From the NCBI GenBank assembly GCA_937898415.1, contig CALDLA010000009.1, positions 1 to 64,000 on the forward strand: a stretch of DNA of 64,000 bases, in the 5' to 3' direction. Source of the DNA: an uncultured Prevotellaceae bacterium (GTDB taxonomy: Bacteria; Bacteroidota; Bacteroidia; Bacteroidales; Bacteroidaceae). Of this stretch, positions 1 to 7,167 are shown in pieces; positions within the stretch are counted from its first letter, which is position 1, and each line of letters begins with the position of its first letter. Under the pieces are notes generated by a model. It saw nothing but the letters and a program-made list of their open reading frames with translations. It did not search any database and was not told the DNA's origin. A program made the translations under genes and the position numbers.

Positions 1-2
1 TG

Positions 3-656
3 AAGAACCAGACACAACTCTCAGGAAAGCCCTTTAACTATGAGTTCTGTCCGCAAGATGACTACTATCTGAAGTCGCATCTTTTCGGCGACATCTTTGC
101 TGGCGACCAACTCACAAATGCCGACCGCGAAATAGTGACCGTTGCAGCCCTTAGCGGACTGGAAGGTGTAGCCCCGCAGTTGGCTGCCCACAAGAAGGGG
201 GCTGTAAACATGGGCAACCCGCAGAAACTCGTTGACGAACTCTGTGCGTGGCTTGACAGCGAGAGCTATACCCTGCGTAGTAAGTGGCCGAAGGGCGAAC
301 CCAATACGGGCTATGCGCAGTATTTCATCGGCAACAGCTACTTGGCAGATGTCGGTGGTGGTGTGATGAATGTTACCTTCGAACCTCGCTGCCGTAACAA
401 TTGGCATATCCATCACAAACAGGTGCAGGTATTGATCTGCGTCGCCGGTCGCGGCTGGTATCAGGAATGGGGCAAAGAACCGCAGGAGATGACTCCCGGC
501 ACCGTCATCGCCATCCCTGCCGAAGTAAAACATTGGCACGGAGCCGCCAAAGATTCGTGGTTCCAGCACCTGACGTATCATAAAGACGTAAAAGAGGGCG
601 CAAGCCATGAGTGGCTAGAGCCTGTGACTGATGAGATATACGACAAACTACAATAG
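3..656 (+). CDS. Carboxymuconolactone decarboxylase-like/cupin fusion protein, 5' end cut by window
   Basis: The frame is open from the first bases of the window, so the true start lies upstream; 217 residues are present. About the first 75 residues are the end of an AhpD/carboxymuconolactone-decarboxylase-like helical domain (DREIVTVAALSGLEGVAPQL). The rest is a single cupin barrel with the metal-ligand motif HIHHKQVQVLICVAGRG and the second cupin motif PGTVIAIPAEVKHWHGA. Such two-domain proteins are common in Bacteroidota beside flavodoxins and AraC regulators, as here, and are usually assigned to quinone, peroxide or aromatic metabolism; the substrate cannot be read from sequence. A GTG at 135 lies inside the first domain and is not the start. 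A TAG/TAA pair closes the gene and about 70 bp separate it from the next promoter. Confidence 0.85.
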   Translation, partial: KNQTQLSGKPFNYEFCPQDDYYLKSHLFGDIFAGDQLTNADREIVTVAALSGLEGVAPQLAAHKKGAVNMGNPQKLVDELCAWLDSESYTLRSKWPKGEPNTGYAQYFIGNSYLADVGGGVMNVTFEPRCRNNWHIHHKQVQVLICVAGRGWYQEWGKEPQEMTPGTVIAIPAEVKHWHGAAKDSWFQHLTYHKDVKEGASHEWLEPVTDEIYDKLQ

Positions 657-727
657 ATAATAGCAGATTCCGTAATTCTGGTAATTCTTTCCAAGATTTG
701 GGTAGTACCTGATTGGCAGAATCGTCG

Positions 728-735
728 TACCTTTG
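728..735 (+). promoter_or_regulatory. Bacteroidota -7 promoter box TACCTTTG
   Basis: TACCTTTG followed by GCAGC matches the sigma-ABfr -7 consensus TAnnTTTG. Transcription should begin near 740, which excludes a start codon at 713 and supports 755 or 761 for the next gene. Confidence 0.7.
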
Positions 736-754
736 CAGCGGATTTCAAAACGTA

Positions 755-1330
755 ATGAACATGAAGAATTTAGCTTTGATTTTGATGTCTCTCCTAATGG
801 TGTGCTGCACGAAGGACGACGAGGTGAAGGCGCAGACTATGACACAAAAGATGTATATCACTATCGACGGACAGGCACAAGCTGTGACGCTCGTCGACAA
901 TCAAGCAACAAAGACGCTTGTCGAGAAATTGCAGCAGGCTCCCGTCACCGTGACGCTGAACAGCAGCGGAGACTTTGAGATTTGGGGAGCACTGGGCTTC
1001 TCGCTGCCCACAAGCAACGAGCAGATTAACGCACAACCGGGTGACGTCATCCTGTACAACGGTTCGAATATCTGCATCTTCTACGGCACGAACTCGTGGA
1101 GCTACACCCGTTTGGGCAAGATTGACGGACTGTCGGAGAGCGAACTGCGCACGTACCTCAAAGCAGGCGAAAGCAACATCAGGGTCACGCTGTCGCTGAA
1201 CAATGCAACAGGTATCAGCAATATCCGCTCCAATGCAGAAAGCGGAGCGTACTATTCGCTGAATGGTCAGCGAGTAGCGAATCCAAGCAAAGGCATATTC
1301 ATTAGAAATGGTAAAAAAGTAATTTTATGA
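755..1330 (+). CDS. Cyclophilin-like domain lipoprotein with C-terminal sorting-like tail
   Basis: 191 residues starting at ATG 755 (ATG 761 is equally possible), just downstream of the promoter at 728. The N-terminus is a short hydrophobic signal ending in LMVCC, a likely lipoprotein cleavage site. Residues about 35-150 resemble the bacterial cyclophilin-like fold (MYITIDGQAQAVTLVDN near its start, GDVILYNGSNICIFYG in the middle), a small beta-barrel often found next to flavodoxins and reductases. The last 30 residues (YYSLNGQRVANPSKGIF, then IRNGKKVIL) have the look of Prevotella secretion tails, which is odd in a predicted lipoprotein. Its TGA stop overlaps the next ATG (ATGA), so it is translationally coupled to the hydrolase. 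Function unknown. Confidence 0.8.
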   Translation: MNMKNLALILMSLLMVCCTKDDEVKAQTMTQKMYITIDGQAQAVTLVDNQATKTLVEKLQQAPVTVTLNSSGDFEIWGALGFSLPTSNEQINAQPGDVILYNGSNICIFYGTNSWSYTRLGKIDGLSESELRTYLKAGESNIRVTLSLNNATGISNIRSNAESGAYYSLNGQRVANPSKGIFIRNGKKVIL

Positions 1331-2469
1331 GAAAGTCAGTATTTGCCGCAGTGCTGATGGGCTTGACGCTCACGGCCTGCAACGAGAACAAACAAACTAC
1401 AAACGAAGATATGAATACAACATTGCAATTGACTCAGGAGTGGGACAAGGTGTTCCCGCAGAGTGACAAGGTGACTCACGAGAAAGTGACCTTCAAGAAC
1501 CGCTTCGGCATCGAATTGGCTGCCGACATGTACACACCGAAGAATGCAGAGGGGAAGTTGGCTGCTATCGCCGTCTCTGGTCCCTTCGGCGCCGTGAAGG
1601 AACAGTCGAGCGGTCTCTATGCACAGACGCTGGCCGAGCACGGATTCCTGACTATCGCCTTCGACCCGTCCTATACCGGTGAGTCGGGTGGCGAACCTCG
1701 CTATGTATCTTCTCCCGACATCAACACGGAGGATTTCTCTGCGGCGGTGGATTACCTCATGACGCGCGATGATGTGACCCCTGATCGCGTGGGTATCCTC
1801 GGCGTGTGCGGATGGGGAGGCATCGCCCTCAATGCAGCGGCACTCGACCCGCGTATCAAGGCCACCGTGGCAACGACGATGTACGACATGAGCCGCGTGT
1901 CGCAGAACGGCTACAACGACGAGGGCGACAGCAAAGAGGCGCGTGACGAGATGCGCAAAGCCCTGGCCGAGCAGCGGCTGAAGGACTACCGGGGCGGCTC
2001 CTACGAGCGTGCAGGCGGCGTGGTGGAAGATACGACCAACATGCCGTGGTTCGTTCAGCAGTACCATGCCTACTACAAGACCCCGCGCGGCTACCACGAG
2101 CGCAGCCTCAATTCCAACGAGGGCTGGAACAAGACATCCATCCTGCCGTGGCTCAATGCCGGTTTCCTAAAGTTCACCAACGAGATTGACAATGCCGTCA
2201 TGATTCTTCACGGCGAGAAGGCCCACAGCCGCTATTTCGGCATCACCGCCTACGAAAACATGACCGGTGCGAAGGTCGATTTGCAAGGTCAGGACGCGAA
2301 CCTGCAGCCGCTCAATGCACCGCTTGCTGAGCCGTTCATCGTTACTCGCGGCAACAAACAACTCTACATTGTTCCTGGTGCCACCCACTGCGACCTCTAC
2401 GATGGTGGTGAACAGAACAACATCCCCTTCGACAAGCTTGCTACATTCTTCCACGACAATTTGAAATGA
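1327..2469 (+). CDS. Secreted alpha/beta hydrolase (lipoprotein)
   Basis: 380 residues with a lipoprotein signal (LMGLTLTAC, Cys18). The body is an alpha/beta hydrolase of the dienelactone-hydrolase/YcjY-like group: the oxyanion region AIAVSGPFGAVKEQSS, then strand DRVGILGVCGWGG, where Cys161 sits at the nucleophile elbow in place of the usual Ser, and a late His in YIVPGATHCDLYD. These proteins are seen in Bacteroidota redox/detoxification clusters; the natural substrate is unknown. The start overlaps the upstream stop (ATGA) and its own stop overlaps the AraC gene start in the same way, so the three genes form a tight operon. The Cys nucleophile is read from the motif, not from experiment. 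Confidence 0.85.
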   Translation: MRKSVFAAVLMGLTLTACNENKQTTNEDMNTTLQLTQEWDKVFPQSDKVTHEKVTFKNRFGIELAADMYTPKNAEGKLAAIAVSGPFGAVKEQSSGLYAQTLAEHGFLTIAFDPSYTGESGGEPRYVSSPDINTEDFSAAVDYLMTRDDVTPDRVGILGVCGWGGIALNAAALDPRIKATVATTMYDMSRVSQNGYNDEGDSKEARDEMRKALAEQRLKDYRGGSYERAGGVVEDTTNMPWFVQQYHAYYKTPRGYHERSLNSNEGWNKTSILPWLNAGFLKFTNEIDNAVMILHGEKAHSRYFGITAYENMTGAKVDLQGQDANLQPLNAPLAEPFIVTRGNKQLYIVPGATHCDLYDGGEQNNIPFDKLATFFHDNLK

Positions 2470-3374
2470 CCAACAAGAGAATCATCCAGATAGACAGCGT
2501 TGATGCGTACAACAAACTGTACGGGTGGGAGACGCTACACCCGTTGGTGACAGTGGTGAACCACGCCAATCCGATGGCCAGCGACCTTAACCACTCGCGG
2601 CTGAACTATGGACTGTATGCTCTGTTCCTGAAGCAGGGCGACGGCTGCTCGATACGCTACGGACGCGAGAAGTACGACTATCAGGAGGGAACCGTGGTGA
2701 GCTTCAAGCCCGGTCAGGTGGTCGAGGTGGAATGGGACGAGAGCCGCCCCATGCCGCCCTCGCGCGGACTGCTGTTCCATCCTGATTTGCTCTACGGCAC
2801 GCAACTCGCCCGCCGCATCAACGACTACACGTTCTTCGAATACGACCAGCGCGAGGCCCTGCACCTCTCGGAGCGCGAGCAACACATGATAGTAGAACTG
2901 TTCGACAGAATCGAAGAGGAATTGCAGCACCCCATCGACCGCCACTCACAGACGCTCATCACCGATGCCATCGGCCTGCTGCTGGATTACTGCATGCGTT
3001 ACTACGACCGCCAGTTCATCACGAGACACAAGGTGAACAGCGAGGTATTCCTTGTATTCCAGAAACAGCTGAAGGAATACTTCGAGAACGGTCATCCAGA
3101 GCGAAACGGTCTGCCATCGGTAGCCTACTTTGCCGACAAAGCCTGTCTATCGCCCAACTACTTTGGTGACCTCATCAGCAAGGAGACGGGCATCACCTGT
3201 CAGCATCACATCCAGGATGCCGTCATCGATCGGTCGAAGCAGTTTCTGCTTGAAACAAAACTGCCCATTAGCGAGATTGCCTACCAGCTCGGCTTCGAGT
3301 ATCCCCAGCATTTCACCCGTCTGTTTAAGGCCAAGACCGGCATGACTCCGAATGAATATAGATTAACAGCATAA
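2466..3374 (+). CDS. AraC-family transcriptional regulator
   Basis: 302 residues. The C-terminal 95 or so residues hold the two helix-turn-helix units of the AraC/XylS family (YFADKACLSPNYFGDLISKE and EIAYQLGFEYPQHFTRLFK), ending in the family hallmark GMTPNEYR. The N-terminal 200 residues look like a cupin-like sensing domain (YQEGTVVSFKPGQVVEVEW). It starts in the ATGA overlap with the hydrolase and is followed after 11 bp by the flavin reductase, so it probably regulates the operon it sits in. The inducer is unknown; the flavodoxin and reductase neighbours suggest redox stress or an electrophile. Confidence 0.93.
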   Translation: MTNKRIIQIDSVDAYNKLYGWETLHPLVTVVNHANPMASDLNHSRLNYGLYALFLKQGDGCSIRYGREKYDYQEGTVVSFKPGQVVEVEWDESRPMPPSRGLLFHPDLLYGTQLARRINDYTFFEYDQREALHLSEREQHMIVELFDRIEEELQHPIDRHSQTLITDAIGLLLDYCMRYYDRQFITRHKVNSEVFLVFQKQLKEYFENGHPERNGLPSVAYFADKACLSPNYFGDLISKETGITCQHHIQDAVIDRSKQFLLETKLPISEIAYQLGFEYPQHFTRLFKAKTGMTPNEYRLTA

Positions 3375-3385
3375 AACAAACAAAG

Positions 3386-3922
3386 ATGAAAAGAGTAATT
3401 GTAATATCTACGAGTCTTCGCAATGGTTCAAACAGCGATATGCTCGCTGACCAGTTCGTGGAAGGTGCCAAGGCTGCTGGAAACGATGTAGAGAAGATCT
3501 CACTTGCAGGCAAGAATATCCAGTTCTGTAAGGGCTGTTTGGCTTGTCAGAAACTGGGGCGCTGTGTCATCAACGATGACGTGAACGACATCATGACGAA
3601 AGTGCTTCAGGCCGACGTCATCTGCTGGGCGACACCCATCTATTATTACGAGATGAGCGGACAGATGAAGACGCTCATAGATCGCATGAATGCCATGTAT
3701 GAGTTGGATTACAAGTTCCGCGATGTCTATCTGCTGACAACGGCAGCCGAGGATGAAGAACAAACGCCAAAGAGGGCCGAGGCTGGTCTAACTGGTTGGA
3801 TTGACTGCTATCCAAAGAGTCATCTGGCTGGCACTCTCTTCTGCGGTGGTGTAAATGATGCACGCGAAATCGATGGAAATGCCAAACTACAGGAAGCATA
3901 CGAATTAGGAAAGAGCGTATAA
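3386..3922 (+). CDS. NADPH-dependent FMN reductase/flavodoxin-fold protein
   Basis: 178 residues with the flavodoxin-like phosphate loop near the N-terminus (VISTSLRNGSNSDMLADQF) and the FMN-contact segment WATPIYYYEMSGQMK. The cysteine cluster FCKGCLACQKLGRC (about residues 48-61) is typical of the iron-sulfur flavoprotein/IsrV-like branch, although here it may only be redox-active thiols. It would use NAD(P)H to reduce flavin or a quinone-like substrate in the cytoplasm. It lies 11 bp after the AraC regulator and 10 bp before a decayed flavodoxin gene, so it is the last intact gene of this operon. Confidence 0.88.
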   Translation: MKRVIVISTSLRNGSNSDMLADQFVEGAKAAGNDVEKISLAGKNIQFCKGCLACQKLGRCVINDDVNDIMTKVLQADVICWATPIYYYEMSGQMKTLIDRMNAMYELDYKFRDVYLLTTAAEDEEQTPKRAEAGLTGWIDCYPKSHLAGTLFCGGVNDAREIDGNAKLQEAYELGKSV

Positions 3923-3932
3923 ACGAAAGGGC

Positions 3933-4270
3933 ATGAAGAAGATAGTAATGATGTTAGTGGCACTCCTGACATTTGAAGCCCCTTGATAAGGGGCTGGCCT
4001 AAGCCAAGGATATCTTCCTCTTTGGCTTACGCCGCTTCCCCGTTTGACGGGGACGCTCAAAGGTGGTACACCTGCCCCACAATCATCAACACCTTCATGG
4101 AGGCATACGATTTCAAGGGAAAGGCCATCATTCCTTTCGCCACTTCTGGCGGCAGCAGTATCAAGAAAGCCTGCGAGGACCTGAAAGCCGCATATCCTGA
4201 TGTAAAGTGGAAGGAAGGAAAGTTGTTGAATCGTGCATCAAAGAAAGATTTGGAGGACTGGGTGAAGTAA
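3933..4270 (+). pseudogene. Remnant of a secreted flavodoxin
   Basis: An ATG at 3933 begins a signal-peptide-like stretch (MKKIVMMLVALLTFE) that stops after 17 codons. From about 4066 another frame encodes the end of a flavodoxin (WYTCPTIINTFMEAYDFKGK, then AIIPFATSGGSSIKKAC and the tail KKDLEDWVK). The FMN-binding loop and most of the Rossmann-like core are missing. The gap is filled by about 80 bp of hairpin-forming DNA (3977-4056). The preserved start, spacing and C-terminus show this was the last gene of the upstream operon before it lost its middle. Confidence 0.8.
3977..4056. repeat. Three tandem hairpins within the flavodoxin remnant
   Basis: Three adjacent inverted repeats: AGCCCCTT/AAGGGGCT with a 3-nt loop (3977-3995), TAAGCCAA/TTGGCTTA with a 14-nt loop (4000-4029), and CCCCG/CGGGG, extendable with one mismatch to 9 bp (4035-4056). 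They replace the centre of a flavodoxin gene. Confidence 0.7.
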
Positions 4271-4367
4271 ATACCTACTTCTTATTAATCTGCATTTGCA
4301 GGTTTACACAGGTGCGCAATACTTAAAACACCGCGTTTTAGGTATTGCGCACCTTATTTAATTGCCG

Positions 4368-4375
4368 TACCTTTG
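4368..4375 (+). promoter_or_regulatory. Bacteroidota -7 promoter box TACCTTTG
   Basis: TACCTTTGCAGCC lies 24 bp upstream of the start codon of a decayed gene at 4399. The promoter is intact although the gene is not. Confidence 0.65.
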
Positions 4376-4398
4376 CAGCCGATTTTATAATATCAACT

Positions 4399-4590
4399 AT
4401 GACAAAGAGTATTAAGATTTCGGTTCTGTGGCTGCTGACCATCTGCGGGTTTGCAGCACACTCCATTTGAAGGCATGACAGCCTATTCGCCGGAGGATCT
4501 GAAAAACTGCTCGACGAAGCAGGTTTCACCCAGACGGAAATCCACCGTAAGAAACCTACGTATGCCACGATTTTAGGAGTAAAACCATAA
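4399..4590 (+). pseudogene. Remnant of a SAM-dependent methyltransferase
   Basis: The start ATG opens a 23-residue signal-like peptide (MTKSIKISVLWLLTICGF...) that ends in TGA. From about 4475 another frame gives the C-terminus of a class I methyltransferase: MTAYSPEDLKK, then LLDEAGFTQTEIHRKKPTYA and TILGVKP. One A is missing in the AAAAAC run after the SPEDL motif, giving a second frame break. The SAM-binding core is absent. It is a deletion remnant, not expected to be functional. Confidence 0.7.
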
Positions 4591-4604
4591 TTTGCAAACG
4601 TTAC

Positions 4605-5510
4605 TTACATATCCGCCAGCGTGGTATTGTGAAGGATGGCAGTTGATTGGCTGAGCATCTGGATAAACTCGCGGGCAGAGGGCTTTTGATAGGCATCTTT
4701 CAAGGTGTGGATGCAACCTTGCATGTGGTTTGAGGGGGCATCGATGGGGATAGCGCGGAGGCCGGGCTCATTGACAACAGTCGATTCGGCAAGGATGGTG
4801 ACGTAGCGGGTCTGGTGGACGAGCTTGAATAGCAGACTGACATAACTAATCTCGGCCTTTATTCGAAAATGGCAATCGGTATCGGCGATGAGTTGCTCGA
4901 AAGCGTTGCGGGCCTGCATGCCGATGGCGGGAAGGACAAGGCAATACTTCTCCAGTTCCTGTAGCGTGACGCTCTTTTTCTGTGCCAACGAGTGATGGTC
5001 GCTGACGATAGCGGCAAGACGATTGTCGAACAACTCGCGGCTCTCGATGTGGGCATTCTGCTCGGTGGGTTTGAAGGCCAGTACGAGATCGAGCTCATGG
5101 CGTTGGAGTTTATTGATAAGATCTGTCATCGAGGCGTAGCAGACGTTGAGTTTCACCTTGGGGTACTTCTTGAGGAAGTCGGCCATCGTCTCGGCAATCA
5201 TACTGCTGAACGAGAAGGTAACGCCGATGTTCAGCTCGCCTGTCAGCATCTGCTTCAGCTCTTGTACGCGCTGCAGTAGTGTGTCGGCATCGTAGATACA
5301 CTCGCGGGCCAGCGGCACCAGCATCTGTCCAGCTTCGGTGAGCAGCACCTCATGGCTATTGCGCTCGAAGAGCTGTTGGTCGAGTTCGTGCTCCAGGTTC
5401 AGGATCTGCTGAGAGAGCGTACTCTGCGTGATAAACAATTCGCGGGCCGCTACGGAGAAGTTAAGCGTCTCAGCCACACGGAGGAAATATTTCAGTTGGC
5501 GAAGTTCCAT
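4605..5510 (-). CDS. LysR-family transcriptional regulator
   Basis: 301 residues. Residues 1-60 are the LysR winged helix-turn-helix (MELRQLKYFLRVAETLNFSV, then AARELFITQSTLSQQI). Residues about 90-295 form the periplasmic-binding-protein-like effector domain (GELNIGVTFSFSSMIAETMA at its start). It begins 12 bp after the stop of the flavodoxin-like gene on the same strand, so the two are probably co-transcribed and both lie downstream of the cobalamin riboswitch. Its effector is unknown. No separate promoter box is visible in the 12-bp gap. Confidence 0.93.
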   Translation of the reverse strand: MELRQLKYFLRVAETLNFSVAARELFITQSTLSQQILNLEHELDQQLFERNSHEVLLTEAGQMLVPLARECIYDADTLLQRVQELKQMLTGELNIGVTFSFSSMIAETMADFLKKYPKVKLNVCYASMTDLINKLQRHELDLVLAFKPTEQNAHIESRELFDNRLAAIVSDHHSLAQKKSVTLQELEKYCLVLPAIGMQARNAFEQLIADTDCHFRIKAEISYVSLLFKLVHQTRYVTILAESTVVNEPGLRAIPIDAPSNHMQGCIHTLKDAYQKPSAREFIQMLSQSTAILHNTTLADM

Positions 5511-5522
5511 ACTTTGTATGTA

Positions 5523-5921
5523 TTATAGGTTGGGAGATATTGCGCTAATCCAGTTGTCAATAGAATAATGTTGTATACCGAAAAGCGGGTTGATAATGTG
5601 TTTTACATTTCGTTGGTAGAGCACATACTTAAGAATATTAAGCCTCTCTGAAGTAAGACTATCAGATGGTACATAGATGGCCAAGCATTTTCCTGTCAGA
5701 TTCATGCTGTGGAAGGTGTCGATGAATTCCTGCCATTCTCTTTCTGCTCCCTCAGCGTTGATTGAGGGAAGACAGAGCACGATATTCTCAACACCATTCA
5801 TGAGGGCCTCACCAATGTGGCGAGTACAGGTTGTCTGCGCTCCAAGGAAAAAGGCAATGCGCTTGGCATCAGCCTTGGTCAGTTCGGACTCGTGTCCGTA
5901 GATTACTATTGTCGATTTCAT
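5523..5921 (-). CDS. Small flavodoxin-like protein downstream of a cobalamin riboswitch
   Basis: 132 residues from ATG 5921, which is preceded by an A-rich AAAAAGATA typical of Bacteroidota initiation regions. The frame stays open upstream to 6143, but that stretch is low-complexity leader adjoining the riboswitch and is not taken as coding. The protein starts with a beta strand and loop (MKSTIVIYGHESELTKADA) and alternates strands and helices (NGVENIVLCLPSINAEG; LTGKCLAIYVPSDSLT) like a short flavodoxin, but no canonical FMN loop is clear. Its position after a B12 riboswitch suggests a part in cobalamin reduction or in replacing a B12-dependent step; this is inference. It precedes a LysR gene by 12 bp. 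Confidence 0.65.
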   Translation of the reverse strand: MKSTIVIYGHESELTKADAKRIAFFLGAQTTCTRHIGEALMNGVENIVLCLPSINAEGAEREWQEFIDTFHSMNLTGKCLAIYVPSDSLTSERLNILKYVLYQRNVKHIINPLFGIQHYSIDNWISAISPNL

Positions 5922-6144
5922 TATCTTTTTGTTTAAAATGGGAGATGCTGTCTCACGACTGGGTCTCCCGTTGGCTTTGTCTTCGTCCGTCACGACTCGA
6001 CCATCTTCGAGTGAACTCGGATGGTGCTCGCTGTTCCGTCCGTTGAACTTATATAATAATACACGTATGTGCGCATTGCTGCGCTGAGCCAATAAAAAGA
6101 GAGCTTGCACCTCTTCGCCCTTACATCGAGGGTCGTTCGGCATT
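5922..6144 (-). other. Leader between riboswitch and start codon
   Basis: About 220 nt with no convincing gene. It includes GGGAGA...TCTCCC (about 5940-5970, stem separated by about 18 nt, followed by ATTTT), which may act as the switching terminator or sequester the start region of the small flavodoxin-like gene. Confidence 0.4.
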
Positions 6145-6385
6145 TTACCGACAAAGGCTGGTCTTCAGACTTTCCTCCACTCCCAAGCGCCTTCTCACCC
6201 AAACGGGCAATGGCGTGATTTAGCGAGAGCAAAGCCGAATACATTCGAGCTTTGCAGAGCGTGAACGTCATCGAACGAAGTTCAATGGCGTTTATGCTTA
6301 GGAGCCATAACGGAGTTCACTGCTGCGGGACAGTCGGAGATTCTCACTCACATTCCCAATTAAGCACAGCTAAGTGCACCTTCGC
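6145..6385 (-). promoter_or_regulatory. Cobalamin (B12) riboswitch
   Basis: Read on the minus strand, the conserved blocks appear in order: GGTGCACTTAG...TTAATTGGGAA (about 6382-6352), GTGAGTGAGAATCTCCGAC (6350-6332), TGTCCCGCAGCAGTGAACTC (the CCCGCNNCTGTGA-like core), GCCATTGCCC (about 6215), GAGAAGGCG, and the B12-box-like AGTCTGAAGACCAGCC (about 6172-6157). Order, spacing and the terminal box fit the adenosylcobalamin-type aptamer. It starts within about 25 nt of the predicted transcription start and precedes the flavodoxin-like/LysR pair. Confidence 0.92.
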
Positions 6386-6412
6386 GGGCAACACATTTCT
6401 GTATTACGGGTG

Positions 6413-6420
6413 CAAAGGTA
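6413..6420 (-). promoter_or_regulatory. Bacteroidota -7 box driving the riboswitch transcript
   Basis: TACCTTTGCACC on the minus strand; transcription would start about 6407, immediately before the aptamer. Confidence 0.7.
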
Positions 6421-6534
6421 CGAATAATTTTGGAATAAGCTTGCAACTAAGCTGGAAAATCGTTTATTGTTTTTTTCGATAGCGCCTTTCGGAACAACCA
6501 ATAACCGAGCCGTCAGCCTTTAGCGGATAATCCG

Positions 6535-6542
6535 TATATTTG
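6535..6542 (+). promoter_or_regulatory. Bacteroidota -7 box TATATTTG
   Basis: TATATTTGCACC lies 36 bp upstream of the first tiny membrane protein gene at 6579. Confidence 0.6.
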
Positions 6543-6578
6543 CACCAGAATTGTGAATCAATAAAAACTATCAGCATT

Positions 6579-6668
6579 ATGCAGTACATTGTCATCGTAG
6601 CCCTTGAATTCGTGATTGCCTTCTCTGGTGTCGCATTGTTTGTCAGGTATTATAATAGCAAGCCTTAA
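6579..6668 (+). CDS. Tiny single-helix membrane protein, copy 1 (29 aa)
   Basis: ATG to TAA gives 29 residues: an uninterrupted hydrophobic helix (MQYIVIVALEFVIAFSGVAL) and a short basic/polar tail FVRYYNSKP. It has its own -7 box at 6535 and is followed by two hairpins. The core ALEFV and the layout (helix, then Arg-containing tail) match the second small gene at 6800, which argues that both are real. Likely inserted in the inner membrane with the tail in the cytoplasm. No known family is recognised. Confidence 0.55.
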   Translation: MQYIVIVALEFVIAFSGVALFVRYYNSKP

Positions 6669-6715
6669 CTGCTATCGAGAAATCCGATAGCAGCAATCCG
6701 TTTTCTGTGGATTGC
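6669..6715 (+). terminator. Two tandem hairpins after tiny gene 1
   Basis: CTGCTATCG/CGATAGCAG (9-bp perfect stem, 7-nt loop, 6669-6693) followed directly by GCAATCC/GGATTGC (7 bp, 6693-6715) and a weak T-rich stretch. Likely a terminator or mRNA stabiliser. Confidence 0.6.
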
Positions 6716-6766
6716 CGCTTTCTTCACTTCCCATAGCCAACGCTTTCGGCTTTCCATGATTCGGCG

Positions 6767-6774
6767 TACCTTTG
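6767..6774 (+). promoter_or_regulatory. Bacteroidota -7 box TACCTTTG
   Basis: TACCTTTGCATCC lies 25 bp upstream of the second tiny gene at 6800. Confidence 0.65.
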
Positions 6775-6799
6775 CATCCGAATTATAATATAAATAGAC

Positions 6800-6901
6800 A
6801 TGGAAAGTATTTATTGTTGGCTTATCATAGCCTTAGAGTTTGTTGTTGGTTTCTTCTTCGTGAAGTGGTTGGTCCGTCATAACAACATAGAAGTTGAGTG
6901 A
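6800..6901 (+). CDS. Tiny single-helix membrane protein, copy 2 (33 aa)
   Basis: 33 residues: helix SIYCWLIIALEFVVGFFFV followed by a basic tail KWLVRHNNIEVE. It shares ALEFV and overall design with copy 1. A perfect -7 box sits 25 bp upstream. Too short for automatic gene calls, but the promoter, ATG, amphipathic ending and paralogue support it. A further gene, copy 3, follows 61 bp downstream and the metal permease lies after that. Confidence 0.55.
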   Translation: MESIYCWLIIALEFVVGFFFVKWLVRHNNIEVE

Positions 6902-6962
6902 TGTTCATGCGCATTATCACCATACAGATATCGATATTAAACTTGGATAAAGGATTAAGATT

Positions 6963-7076
6963 ATGCTGAGAATGATTATCATCGACATCATTGTCCTCGC
7001 CTTCGCTACTTGGGCTGTAATAATGTTCTTACACCACGACGAACGTAAACATGAACAGAGTAATCCACAAAAATAG
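6963..7076 (+). CDS. Tiny single-helix membrane protein, copy 3 (37 aa)
   Basis: 37 residues: hydrophobic helix (MLRMIIIDIIVLAFATWAVI) then MFLHHDERKHEQSNPQK, a tail rich in His and charged residues that could touch metal. No separate promoter box is seen in the 61 bp after copy 2, so the two may be co-transcribed. It is only loosely similar to copies 1 and 2 in sequence, but the same in size and layout. It lies 91 bp upstream of a metal permease. Confidence 0.5.
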   Translation: MLRMIIIDIIVLAFATWAVIMFLHHDERKHEQSNPQK

Positions 7077-7153
7077 ATACAAATATAAGCATTAAATTTG
7101 TATTCTCAGAAAAAACTCTATCTGTTTGCAACCGAGTTGCGAATTATTTGTTG

Positions 7154-7161
7154 TACCTTTG
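7154..7161 (+). promoter_or_regulatory. Bacteroidota -7 box TACCTTTG
   Basis: TACCTTTGCAGCCG ends 6 bp before the ATG at 7168, so the transcript would be leaderless or nearly so. Confidence 0.65.
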
Positions 7162-7167
7162 CAGCCG

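Noticed and set aside
713..754. Upstream start for the cyclophilin-like lipoprotein
   Set aside because: It lies upstream of the -7 box at 728 and would displace the lipoprotein signal from the N-terminus.
5922..6143. N-terminal extension of the flavodoxin-like protein
   Set aside because: The extension would start right at the end of the riboswitch, is low in structure, and ATG 5921 with its A-rich leader fits better.
6901..6969. 22-codon frame (MFMRIITIQISIL...) overlapping the stop of tiny gene 2
   Set aside because: It overlaps the start of tiny gene 3, has no membrane helix like its neighbours and no support beyond an ATG.
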